Positions 11,370-18,817 of a DNA stretch of 64,000 nt are shown here, in pieces. The DNA comes from Streptomyces spiramyceticus (GTDB lineage: Bacteria; Actinomycetota; Actinomycetes; Streptomycetales; Streptomycetaceae): assembly GCF_028807635.1 (NCBI RefSeq), contig NZ_JARBAX010000001.1:4017501-4081500 (forward strand), written 5' to 3'. Numbering within the stretch: the first letter of the stretch is position 1; each line of letters begins with the position of its first letter. The position numbers were made by a program, and so were the translations under genes. The notes under the pieces are model-generated. The model did not search any database. It was not told the origin of the DNA and was given only the letters and a program-made list of their open reading frames with translations.

Positions 11370-11663
11370 ATGGCGGTAACACGGCGCAAGATGAGGTCCG
11401 GCACGGTGCTGCTCGGCGGCATGGGGGTGCTCGCCGCGACGCTCACGGCGTGCGGCTCGGAGCCCGACGAGCGGTGCGTGGACGCGATCACCCAGGAAGT
11501 GCTGCCGGACTACGAGTGCGACGGCGACAGCAGTAGTGGCAGCAGCAGCGGCCGGTACTACTACGGCGGCAGCGTCAGCAACGGCAAGGTCTCGGGCGGC
11601 AGCTTCGACAAGTCCGCGGTCGACACCGGCGGCTTCGGGTCTTCGGGCTCCAGCGGCGGCTGA
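11370..11663 (+). CDS. Small Ser/Gly-rich lipoprotein
   Basis: A 97-residue exported lipoprotein. Residues 1-25 form a signal peptide ending in the lipobox LAATLTAC. Four acidic/cysteine residues follow (GSEPDERCVDAITQEVLPDY), then a Ser/Gly/Tyr-rich tail (SSSGRYYYGGSVSNG). Gene order (small lipoprotein directly before a glutathionylspermidine-synthase-like gene, 23-bp gap) recalls the E. coli ygiB-ygiC arrangement. That comparison is inference. The longer in-frame ORF from 11268 has no signal peptide, so ATG 11370 is preferred. Confidence 0.8.
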   Translation: MAVTRRKMRSGTVLLGGMGVLAATLTACGSEPDERCVDAITQEVLPDYECDGDSSSGSSSGRYYYGGSVSNGKVSGGSFDKSAVDTGGFGSSGSSGG

Positions 11664-11686
11664 CGGATCGCAGGCGGCACGTACTG

Positions 11687-12883
11687 ATGAAGCGTCACAC
11701 GATCGAACCGCGCCCCGGCTGGCAGCAGACCGTCGAGGAGCAGGGCCTGATCTACCCGCTGACCCGCTATCCCGACGGCTCTCTGCGCCCGTACTGGGAC
11801 GAGAGCGCGTACTACGAGTTCTCGCTGCCCGAGGTCGAGGCGATGGAGGACGTCGTCGAGGAACTGCACGCCATGTGCCTGGCCGCGGCCGCGCACATCG
11901 TCGAGCACGACCGCTTCGCCGACCTCGGCATCACCGACCGCCGGCTGGTCTCGCGGATCGCCACGTCCTGGCGCCGGCGTGCCGAACTCCCCTCCATCTA
12001 CGGCCGGTTCGATCTGCGGTACGACGGCACCGGCCCGGCCAAGATGCTGGAGTACAACGCCGATACGCCCACCTCGCTGGTGGAGGCGGCCAGCCCGCAG
12101 TGGTTCTGGATGGAGGAGCGCTTTCCCGGCGCCGACCAGTGGAACTCGCTGCACGAGCGGCTCGTCGACGCCTGGAAGCGGCAGGCGCCGCTGCTGCCGC
12201 CCGGGCCTGTGCACTTCGTCCACTCGGAGGGCGACGAGCTGGGCGAGGACCTGATGACGGTGGCGTATCTGCGCGAGACCGCGCAGCAGGCCGGGCTCGC
12301 CACGGAGGCGCTGTCGGTCGAACAGATCGGCTGGGACCGGCTTTCGGGCCGCTTCGTCGACACCAAACTGCGCTTCATCCGCAGCTGCTTCAAGCTCTAC
12401 CCGTGGGAGTGGCTGGCGACCGACCGCTTCGGGCCGCACGTCCTCAATACGCTCGACAACGGTGGCGGTACGGGCACTACGTGCTGGATCGAGCCGGCCT
12501 GGAAGATGCTGCTCTCCAACAAGGCGCTGCTCGCGATCCTCTGGGAGCTCTACCCCGGCCACCCGAACCTGCTGGCCGCGTACGTGGACGGGCCGCGCGA
12601 GCTGGCGGAGGCTGACGGTCCCGGGTACGTCGCGAAGCCGCTGCTCGGGCGTGAGGGGGCGGGGGTCACGATTCACGAGCCCGGCTCGGCTCCTCCGGCT
12701 CGCGTCGTCGGCGAACCCCCGGTCTGCTACCAGGAGTTGGCGCCGCTGCCGGACTTCGACGGGAACCGGGTGGTGCTCGGTGCGTGGGTCGTGGAGAACG
12801 AGGCGGCGGGGCTCGGCATCCGGGAGTCGTCGGGCCTGGTGACGGACGAGTACGCGCGCTTCTTGCCACACGTGATTCTTTAG
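11687..12883 (+). CDS. Glutathionylspermidine synthase-like ATP-grasp protein
   Basis: A 398-residue protein of the GSP-synthase C-terminal (ATP-grasp ligase) family, without the amidase domain of the bifunctional E. coli enzyme. Typical elements are the N-terminal R-P-G-W segment, GRFDLRYDGTGPAKMLEYNA followed by DTPTSLVEAA, and the ATP-grasp strand YVAKPLLGREGAGVTI. Such proteins join a peptide-like acid to an amine, but streptomycetes do not make trypanothione, so the substrate is unknown. The stop codon lies inside a 21-bp palindrome arm. Confidence 0.85.
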   Translation: MKRHTIEPRPGWQQTVEEQGLIYPLTRYPDGSLRPYWDESAYYEFSLPEVEAMEDVVEELHAMCLAAAAHIVEHDRFADLGITDRRLVSRIATSWRRRAELPSIYGRFDLRYDGTGPAKMLEYNADTPTSLVEAASPQWFWMEERFPGADQWNSLHERLVDAWKRQAPLLPPGPVHFVHSEGDELGEDLMTVAYLRETAQQAGLATEALSVEQIGWDRLSGRFVDTKLRFIRSCFKLYPWEWLATDRFGPHVLNTLDNGGGTGTTCWIEPAWKMLLSNKALLAILWELYPGHPNLLAAYVDGPRELAEADGPGYVAKPLLGREGAGVTIHEPGSAPPARVVGEPPVCYQELAPLPDFDGNRVVLGAWVVENEAAGLGIRESSGLVTDEYARFLPHVIL

Positions 12884-12965
12884 GGCGTGTCCGGCGGATC
12901 ACGCCTGGGCCGCGCTGAGATGGCGCCGCACCCTGAAGCCGGCCTGATCCGCCGGACACGCCCTA
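12881..12965. repeat. Large palindrome overlapping a stop codon
   Basis: A perfect 21-bp inverted repeat: 12881-12901 (begins TAGGGCGTGTCCGGCGGATC) pairs exactly with 12945-12965, around a 43-bp spacer. The TAG stop of the upstream gene is the first triplet of the left arm. It can act as terminator. Its length and wide loop resemble the dispersed palindromic elements of Streptomyces intergenic DNA. It marks the left edge of the accessory region. Confidence 0.85.
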
Positions 12966-12972
12966 GGCGGCC

Positions 12973-12998
12973 GCGGGGCGGTGCGGGCACCGCCCCGC
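12973..12998 (-). terminator. Terminator of the ArsR gene
   Basis: GCGGGGCGGTGC (12973-12984) pairs perfectly with GCACCGCCCCGC (12987-12998) across a 2-nt gap, just after the minus-strand ArsR stop. There is no T-run, so it may be an I-shaped terminator. Confidence 0.55.
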
Positions 12999-13014
12999 AC
13001 CGCCGCAGGTCCCG

Positions 13015-13392
13015 CTACGCACCGCGCCCCGGCGGATTCCGTCCCGCACCCGCCGCCGCCCCCACAACCGCCCCCAGCAGCCCAGGAAACCGCGCCTCCA
13101 GATCCGCCCGCCGCAGCGTGTTCATCTTCGCCGCCCCCCGGTACCGCTGGCGTATCACGCCCGCCACCCGCAGCACCCTGAAGTGATGCGTCGACGTCGA
13201 CTTGCTCACCCCCAGCTCCGCCGCTGCCGCTGAGCAACTGACCAGGCCCCCCTCGTCGAGCGCCGCGAGCACGCAGACGACCTGCAGCCGTGCCGGATCG
13301 GCCAGAGCCTGAAGCACGCTCTCCAGCCGTATCTCCTCCCGCGCCGGGTGCACCAGCTCGCGGCCGGCGCCCCCAACTCCCGTGTTCTGCAC
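13015..13392 (-). CDS. ArsR-family winged-helix repressor
   Basis: 125 residues with an ArsR-type winged HTH: VLQALADPARLQVVCVLAAL, then SCSAAAAELGVSKSTSTHHF (recognition helix region) and VLRVAGVIRQRYRGAAKMNT (wing). The GTG at 13392 after gaggggg is chosen because upstream residues are not family-like. It is divergent from the SMR/FrnE operon and shares its promoter region, so it probably represses that operon. No metal-binding CxC pair typical of ArsR/SmtB sensors is present, so the ligand may be organic. Confidence 0.85.
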   Translation of the reverse strand: MQNTGVGGAGRELVHPAREEIRLESVLQALADPARLQVVCVLAALDEGGLVSCSAAAAELGVSKSTSTHHFRVLRVAGVIRQRYRGAAKMNTLRRADLEARFPGLLGAVVGAAAGAGRNPPGRGA

Positions 13393-13471
13393 GGTGATTC
13401 CCCCTCTTTCTGACGTCTTCACTCTTCCGGGTTGACGCACTCTCCTTCGCGAGGCAATATTGCGTGCACAA

Positions 13472-13490
13472 GCAACGCTTGCGCAAGCAA
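13472..13490. promoter_or_regulatory. Palindromic operator GCTTGCGCAAGC before the SMR/FrnE operon
   Basis: GCTTGCGCAAGC (13477-13488) is a perfect 12-bp dyad 22 bp before the first SMR start. The same core, GCTTGCGTAAGC, occurs at 24413-24424 in front of a MarR gene. It is a candidate site for that MarR protein or for the divergent ArsR protein. Confidence 0.6.
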
Positions 13491-13510
13491 TGAATATGGA
13501 GGAGCTCGAC

Positions 13511-13891
13511 ATGGCCTGGATCTACTTGCTCATCGCCTCGGTCTTCGAGGTGATCTTCGCCCTCGGCACCAACGCCACCGAAGGCTTCACCAAGCTCGGA
13601 CCGTCCCTGCTCACCGCCGTAGCCGCCGGCTTCGGCATCTTCTTCCTCAGCCTCGCGCTGAAGACGCTGGACGTCGGCGTCGGCTACGCGATCTGGACCG
13701 GCATCGGCTCCGTCGGCACCGTCCTCCTCGGCACCGTGATCTTCGACGAGTCGCTGAATCTCGGCAAGGTCGTCTGCTTCGTCGCCATCCTCGGCGGAAT
13801 CATCGGCCTCAAGCTGGTCGACCGCAGCTCCGCCGATGCCGAAGCGACAATCCCCGCAGCGACGGCGACGGTCCCCGAGCCGGTCCGCTGA
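13511..13891 (+). CDS. SMR-family small exporter, SugE/Gdx-like (copy 1)
   Basis: A 126-residue, four-helix small multidrug-resistance protein. The membrane-embedded glutamate lies in IASVFEVIFALG (near residue 13), and the third helix region has VGVGYAIWTGIGSVGTVLLG, which resembles the guanidinium-exporter (SugE/Gdx) branch more than EmrE. A hydrophilic C-terminal tail of about 20 residues is extra. The ATG at 13511 follows GGAGGAG. It is the first gene of an operon with a FrnE-like protein and a second SMR gene. Confidence 0.9.
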   Translation: MAWIYLLIASVFEVIFALGTNATEGFTKLGPSLLTAVAAGFGIFFLSLALKTLDVGVGYAIWTGIGSVGTVLLGTVIFDESLNLGKVVCFVAILGGIIGLKLVDRSSADAEATIPAATATVPEPVR

Positions 13892-13925
13892 CGCGGCCCG
13901 CCACGACGACCGACGGGTGACCGAC

Positions 13926-14621
13926 ATGCCTCTGAAGATCGAGATCTGGTCCGACTACGTCTGCCCGTTCTGCCTTCTCGCCAAGAAGGTCCTGGATCAG
14001 GCGACCGAGGGCAAGGACGTGGAGATCACCTGGCATCCGTACGAGCTGCGGCCGGAACCGACGCCGACCCTGCTGGTCGAGGGCGACTACCTCCAGACCA
14101 TCTGGAAGAGCGTGGTCTATCCGATGGCGGCCCGCATGGAATCGCCGATCGTCCTGCCGGACGTGTCACCGCAGCCGTACAGCCGGCTTGCCTTCGAGGG
14201 CTACCAGTTCGCGCTGGAGCACGGCAAGGGAACCGAGTACAACGAACGACTCCTGACGGCCTTCTTCCTGGAGGAGCGCGACATCGGCGATGTCGAGGTC
14301 CTCACCGAACTGGCCGCCGGACTGGGCCTGGACGCAGAGCAGTACCGCACCGCCCTGCAGACCGGCCGCTACTACGAGACACACCAGCGGATCCAGCGCC
14401 ACGCACACGAGGACCTCGGGATCAAGACCGTCCCCACCATCTTCGTCGGGGAGGGCCGCACCAAGGTCGAGGGCATGCCCCAACGTGCGTTCCTCACCAA
14501 GGTCGTCGACGAGGTACTCGCGGCAGAACAGCTCGCAGCAGAACAGCTCGCAGCAGAACAGCCTGCGACAGAACAGCCTGCGGCAGAACGCCCCGCAGCA
14601 GTACCGCTCCCCGTGGCCTGA
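13926..14621 (+). CDS. FrnE/DsbA-family oxidoreductase (copy 1)
   Basis: 231 residues with a DsbA-like thioredoxin fold: IEIWSDYVCPFC gives the CPFC redox motif near residue 13, and the cis-Pro loop is KTVPTIFVGEG. No signal peptide, so it acts in the cytosol, as FrnE-type proteins do. The tail carries about six copies of a five-residue AAEQL/AAEQP repeat (15-bp DNA units, about 14516-14605). It is about half identical by eye to the second copy at 21795. It lies between the two SMR genes. Confidence 0.88.
   Translation: MPLKIEIWSDYVCPFCLLAKKVLDQATEGKDVEITWHPYELRPEPTPTLLVEGDYLQTIWKSVVYPMAARMESPIVLPDVSPQPYSRLAFEGYQFALEHGKGTEYNERLLTAFFLEERDIGDVEVLTELAAGLGLDAEQYRTALQTGRYYETHQRIQRHAHEDLGIKTVPTIFVGEGRTKVEGMPQRAFLTKVVDEVLAAEQLAAEQLAAEQPATEQPAAERPAAVPLPVA
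14516..14605 (+). repeat. 15-bp tandem repeat inside the FrnE-like gene
   Basis: Degenerate units of the form gcagcagaacagctc repeat about six times and encode AAEQL/AAEQP at the C-terminus. Such in-frame repeats can expand or contract without breaking the protein. Confidence 0.8.
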
Positions 14622-14675
14622 AGGCCCGCCGCGCCGCACCCCCCAAGAACCCACATCACCAAGGAGAACCACGTC

Positions 14676-14996
14676 ATGGCCTGGATCTGGCTGCTCATCG
14701 CCTCCGTCTTCGAGGTCGCCTTCGCCCTCGGCACCAACGCCACCAAGGGCTTCACCCGCCTGTGGCCCTCGGTCTTCACTTTGCTGGCCGCCGCCGGCGG
14801 CATCTTCACCCTGAGTCTCTCGCTCAGGACGCTGGACGTCGGCGTCGGCTACGCGATCTGGACCGGCATCGGCTCGGTCGGCACCGTCCTCCTCGGCTCG
14901 GTGATCTTCAAGGAGAAGATCACCAAGGAGAAGGTCCTGTGCTTCGTGTCGATCGTCGGCGGCATCATCGGCCTCAAGCTGGCGTCGGGCATCTGA
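14676..14996 (+). CDS. SMR-family small exporter, SugE/Gdx-like (copy 2)
   Basis: 106 residues, four helices, normal SMR length. It is very similar to copy 1 (both contain TLDVGVGYAIWTGIGSVGTV) with the conserved glutamate in IASVFEVAFALG. A strong ribosome site (aaggag) precedes the ATG. Two SMR genes in one operon often make a heterodimeric exporter with opposed topologies. Whether that applies here, or the copies are redundant, cannot be read from the sequence. Confidence 0.9.
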   Translation: MAWIWLLIASVFEVAFALGTNATKGFTRLWPSVFTLLAAAGGIFTLSLSLRTLDVGVGYAIWTGIGSVGTVLLGSVIFKEKITKEKVLCFVSIVGGIIGLKLASGI

Positions 14997-15227
14997 AACG
15001 GCCGGCCCCGGCCGGTGCTCCGGCTGGTGCTCCTCCGCGAGCAGAGCCTCCCGGCCGGGAGCGTCACCGCGCGCCCCACTGCGCCCCCACCACGCTCCCG
15101 CCACTCCGGCGCCCCGTGCCCGCACCGCGGCGCCGACACCCAAGACGGAACCCCGGCCGCCAGTACCGATCCCCCGCCCGGCGGCCGGGGTTCCCACCCC
15201 CTCTGCGAAAGCGATTGCGAGGAGACC

Positions 15228-16751
15228 ATGCCTTCCCAGGGATTCCTGGACCACCTCACCGACCAGGCGGCACTGCGACCGCACGGGACCGCCCTCGTCT
15301 TCCGCGAGGAGCGTGTCAGCTACCGGGACCTGCTGGGTACGGCCCAGGACCTGCGTACGCAGCTGGCGGACCTCGGCCTCCGGGCCGGGCGGCCGCTCGC
15401 CGTCTCCGCCAAGAAGTCACCCGGCGCGATCGCCCTGGTCATCGCCCTTCTGATGGAGCAGCGGCAGATCCTGCTGCCCTCGCCGGAGCTGGGCGAGGAC
15501 GTCTTGCAGACCCTCGGGCGGCAGGCCTCCTGCTCCCACATCCTGACGGTTTCGTACGACGCCGACGGCGGCGGCCGTGCCACGGTCGAAGCACGGGAGG
15601 TGACAGGGCCCCCGGGCGCCGAAGGTTTCGTACTGCCGCCGGCCGCCCAGGCATCGCTGTTCCTCACCACCTCGGGCTCGACCGGCACCCCGAAGATCGT
15701 CCCGCTGCTCGGTACGGCCGTGGACAACTTCCTCGACTGGGGCGCCGGACAGTTCGCCGTGGCGGCGGGCAGCGCGGTCCTCAGTTACGCCCCCCTGAAC
15801 TTCGACCTGTCGCTGCTGGACATCTGGTCCACGCTCGCGGCCGGCGGCAAGGTCGTCCTCGTCGACCAGGACCGGGCCACCGATCCGGCGTATCTGCTCG
15901 GCCTCTTCGAGCAGGAGGGGCCCGAACTCGTCCAGGCCGTACCGATGTTCTTCCGCCTGCTGGCGGAGGCGGCCGAGGCTGCGCAGGTTGGCGGTCTGGT
16001 CTTCAAGCAGGCGCGGCATGTCGTCTTCACCGGCGACGCGATGCCGTACGCCCTGCTGACCCGGCTCGCGGCGCTCTTCCCCGCCGCCCGCTTCCACAAC
16101 CTCTTCGGCTGCACGGAGACCAACGACAGTCTGATCCACACGGTCGACGTCGCACGGCTCTCCCCCGACGAGGAGATCCCGATCGGCCGCCCGCTCCCCG
16201 GTGTCGACGCCCTGCTGCTCGACGAGGACGGACGGATCATCCCCGGCGAGGGCACCGGCGAACTGCTGGTCGCCACGCCGTTCCAGACTTCCGGGTACCT
16301 CGAAACCGCCCGCAATGAGGGCGTCTTCGTGCCGCACCCGGACGGCGCCCACCTCGGCGCCTATTACCGCACCGGCGACATGGTCGCCCGCCGCCAGGAC
16401 GGTACGTACGTCCTGGAGGGCCGTAACGACTTCCACGTGAAGGTCCGCGGCGTGCGGACCAACATGCAGGAGGTCGAGCAGGTCATCCTCCAGCACCCGG
16501 ACGTCCGGGAGGCGGCCGTGGTCGCCCTCCCCGACGAGCTGGCCGGCGTGAAACTGCACGCCCTGGTGCAGCGCCGGGAGGGTTCCAAGCTCGGTGGCCT
16601 GTCGCTGCGCACCCACTGTGCCGCGGCGCTCCCGCGCCCGGCCATCCCCGGATCGATCGTCGTCGGCGACGTACCGCTGCCGCGCACGCCGACCGGGAAG
16701 CCCGACCGCAATCTCATCAAGAAGAACCAGATCGAGAGGAACGCAGCATGA
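15228..16751 (+). CDS. Stand-alone adenylation (amino acid-activating) enzyme
   Basis: A 507-residue ANL-superfamily enzyme that would form an acyl-adenylate and load it on the adjacent carrier protein. It has the A3 loop TSGSTGTPKIVPL, A4 NFDLSLLDIW (the Asp that binds the alpha-amino group in NRPS A domains is present), A5 NLFGCTET, A7 YRTGDM, A8 GRNDFHVKVRG and A10 TPTGKPDR with the catalytic lysine. This supports an alpha-amino acid substrate. The substrate itself cannot be decided by eye. Start ATG 15228 follows gaggaga. The 231 bp upstream hold no gene. Confidence 0.85.
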   Translation: MPSQGFLDHLTDQAALRPHGTALVFREERVSYRDLLGTAQDLRTQLADLGLRAGRPLAVSAKKSPGAIALVIALLMEQRQILLPSPELGEDVLQTLGRQASCSHILTVSYDADGGGRATVEAREVTGPPGAEGFVLPPAAQASLFLTTSGSTGTPKIVPLLGTAVDNFLDWGAGQFAVAAGSAVLSYAPLNFDLSLLDIWSTLAAGGKVVLVDQDRATDPAYLLGLFEQEGPELVQAVPMFFRLLAEAAEAAQVGGLVFKQARHVVFTGDAMPYALLTRLAALFPAARFHNLFGCTETNDSLIHTVDVARLSPDEEIPIGRPLPGVDALLLDEDGRIIPGEGTGELLVATPFQTSGYLETARNEGVFVPHPDGAHLGAYYRTGDMVARRQDGTYVLEGRNDFHVKVRGVRTNMQEVEQVILQHPDVREAAVVALPDELAGVKLHALVQRREGSKLGGLSLRTHCAAALPRPAIPGSIVVGDVPLPRTPTGKPDRNLIKKNQIERNAA

Positions 16752-17026
16752 GCAGCAGAAGCACCAGCACCACGACTGACCGGATAACCGAGTTCGTCAC
16801 CAGCCAGTTCCTGCCGGACGTCGACGCCTCCGAACTGGCCGCGGACTACGACCTGGTGGACAACGGCGTGATCGACAGCCTGGGCCTGATACGGGTCATC
16901 TCCTGGGTCTCGGAGACCTTCGAGCTTCCCCTGGACGACATCCCGATCGCCGCCGAGAACTTCCGCTCCGTCGAGGCCATCGACCGCTTCGTCACCGAGG
17001 CGAAGGCCCCCGCCGCGGCTCTCTGA
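16748..17026 (+). CDS. Acyl/peptidyl carrier protein
   Basis: A 92-residue carrier protein. The 4'-phosphopantetheine serine lies in DNGVIDSLGLIRVISW near residue 44, and the segments around it fit a four-helix ACP/PCP fold. It overlaps the adenylation gene by four bases (ATGA), so the two are made together and form the loading pair. A phosphopantetheinyl transferase at 20586 could activate it. Confidence 0.88.
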   Translation: MSSRSTSTTTDRITEFVTSQFLPDVDASELAADYDLVDNGVIDSLGLIRVISWVSETFELPLDDIPIAAENFRSVEAIDRFVTEAKAPAAAL

Positions 17027-17091
17027 GCCGTCCCGCACCCCGCTTTTTCCGAATCACCCATCGACAGAGATCCGTTGAGGAGAGAACAGAA

Positions 17092-17466
17092 ATGATCATT
17101 CGCGGTCTGACAGACGTCAAGCACGTGGAGTGGGGCAACGGCCTGAGCCGGCGCTTCCTGACCGAGGCCGACGGTATGGGGTACTCCCTCACGGACACCG
17201 TCGTCTTCAAGGGCACCGTCTCCAAGCTCCAGTACCAGCAGCACCTGGAGGCCTGTTACTGCATCTCCGGCAGCGGTGCGGTGGAGACGGTCTCGGGCGA
17301 GCGCATCGAGATATCGGAGGGAATGATGTACGCCCTCGACGAGCACGACGCGCATCTGCTGATCGCCTCGGAGAACGAGGACTTCCGCCTCGTGTGCGCC
17401 TTCGCCCCCGCCCTGCGCGGCGACGAGGTCCACTCGCTCAGCGCGGACGGCTACTCACGCTACTGA
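17092..17466 (+). CDS. Ectoine synthase-like cupin (orphan EctC homologue)
   Basis: A 124-residue EctC-family cupin. It keeps the EctC landmarks: YQQHLEACYCISGSG, then MYALDEHDAHLL and FRLVCAFAPALRG. These contain the Glu, Tyr and His expected to bind the catalytic iron. EctC closes the tetrahydropyrimidine ring of ectoine, and the family can also cyclise glutamine to a five-membered cyclic amidine. No ectA, ectB or ectD lies nearby, so here it probably works inside the adenylation/carrier-protein pathway. Preceded by gaggaga. Confidence 0.85.
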   Translation: MIIRGLTDVKHVEWGNGLSRRFLTEADGMGYSLTDTVVFKGTVSKLQYQQHLEACYCISGSGAVETVSGERIEISEGMMYALDEHDAHLLIASENEDFRLVCAFAPALRGDEVHSLSADGYSRY

Positions 17467-17603
17467 GCCGGTTCTTGTCCACACCGTTTCACCCCCTTCA
17501 CCGCTTCACCCCTTCCCCCGAACTGCGTCGGCCCGCTCGACGGCGGGCGGGCCGGCGCTCCCCCTTTTGAACCTCTTCGACCCCTCATCTCCTAAGGACC
17601 GAA

Positions 17604-18743
17604 ATGATCACGTGGACGGCTGAGCAGCAGGAGTTCCGGGACCTGATGGCCCCCTTGGCGGACGAGCTGAACGAGGGGCACATCGAGTGGGACGAGAAGG
17701 AGGAGTTCCCGTACGACAAGTGGAAGACGGTCCAGCGCTCCGGCCTGCTGGCCGTGCCCTTCCGCGAGGAGTGGGGCGGCCGCGGCCAGTCGCTGCCGAC
17801 CACGATGTACGCACTGGAGGGGCTCGGCTACCACTCGCGTGACGCCGGGCTCAACTTTTCCGCCTCCACCCAGATCGTCTCCACCGGCATCCCGCTCCAG
17901 CGCTTCGGCTCCAAGGCGCTCAAGGATCGCTATCTGCCGCGGATCCTGGACGGCAGCCTGATCGGCGCACATGCGATCACCGAGCCGGACCACGGTTCGG
18001 ATGCGACGAACATCCGGTCGGTCGCGGTCAAGGACGGCGACGACTACGTCATCAACGGCTCCAAGATGTTCATTTCCAACGCCACGATCGCCGACGTCTT
18101 TCTGCTGTACGTACGTACCGGCGAGCCCGGCAGTCCGCTGGGGATCAGCGTCTTCCTCGTGGAGCGCGACACCCCCGGCCTGAGCGTCGGGCCGAACATC
18201 AAGAAGATGGGCCTGCACAGCTCGCCGCTCGCCGAGGTGTTCTTCGACAACCTGCGGGTGCCTGCCTCGAACATGCTCGGCTCCGAAGGTGCCGGATTCC
18301 TCATCCTGGACTACGTGATGAAGCGGGAGATCCTCTTCTCCTTCTCCATCAACCTCGGCGAGATGCAGCACCGGCTGGAGCGCGTCGTCGCGTATGCCAG
18401 GAGCCGCGAGCAGTTCGGTCAGCCCATCGGCAAGTTCCAGGGCGTCTCGCACAAGATCGCCGACATGAAGATCGCGGTCGAGACCGCCCGCAAGTGGCTC
18501 TACGACACGGCCGAAAAGGTCGTCGCCAACAAGGACAGCACGATCGATGTCGCCGCCACCAAGATCACGGTGAGCGAGGCGAACAAGGCCACGGCCCTCA
18601 CCGCCCTCCAGATATTCGGCGGCTACGGCTACCTCACCGAGCACGGCATCGAGAAGGACGTGCGCAACGCGCTCGCCGGAACCATCTACTCCGGTACGTC
18701 CGAGATCCAGCGCAACCGCATCGCGTCAATGCTCGGCCTCTGA
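17604..18743 (+). CDS. Acyl-CoA dehydrogenase-like flavoenzyme, possibly acting on a carrier-bound acyl group
   Basis: 379 residues with a complete acyl-CoA dehydrogenase fold: AITEPDHGSD (FAD-binding), FGGYGYLTEHGIEKDVRNAL, and the C-terminal GTSEIQRNRI. The usual MCAD-type base position (the E in IYEGTS) is serine here (IYSGTS). Instead Glu242 in MKREILFS aligns with the base position of isovaleryl-CoA dehydrogenase, which is also used by prolyl-carrier-protein oxidases such as PltE and RedW. With the adenylation/carrier pair, oxidation of a tethered amino acid is plausible. A 137-bp gap precedes it. Confidence 0.85.
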   Translation: MITWTAEQQEFRDLMAPLADELNEGHIEWDEKEEFPYDKWKTVQRSGLLAVPFREEWGGRGQSLPTTMYALEGLGYHSRDAGLNFSASTQIVSTGIPLQRFGSKALKDRYLPRILDGSLIGAHAITEPDHGSDATNIRSVAVKDGDDYVINGSKMFISNATIADVFLLYVRTGEPGSPLGISVFLVERDTPGLSVGPNIKKMGLHSSPLAEVFFDNLRVPASNMLGSEGAGFLILDYVMKREILFSFSINLGEMQHRLERVVAYARSREQFGQPIGKFQGVSHKIADMKIAVETARKWLYDTAEKVVANKDSTIDVAATKITVSEANKATALTALQIFGGYGYLTEHGIEKDVRNALAGTIYSGTSEIQRNRIASMLGL

Positions 18744-18817
18744 CCCTCGGCGCCCTTGCACGACGCACCACCGCATTGCTTCCCGCACCCGTACGAGAGT
18801 CCCCGGAGGGACGTGCC

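Noticed and set aside
17092..17466. Ectoine biosynthesis operon
   Set aside because: Only the EctC-like gene is present; neighbours are not EctA, EctB or EctD.
15228..18743. Standard pyrrole-2-carboxylate (prodiginine/pyoluteorin-type) starter cassette
   Set aside because: The A, T and flavoenzyme genes fit, but the EctC-like, racemase-like, transglutaminase-like and deaminase genes do not, and no PKS follows.
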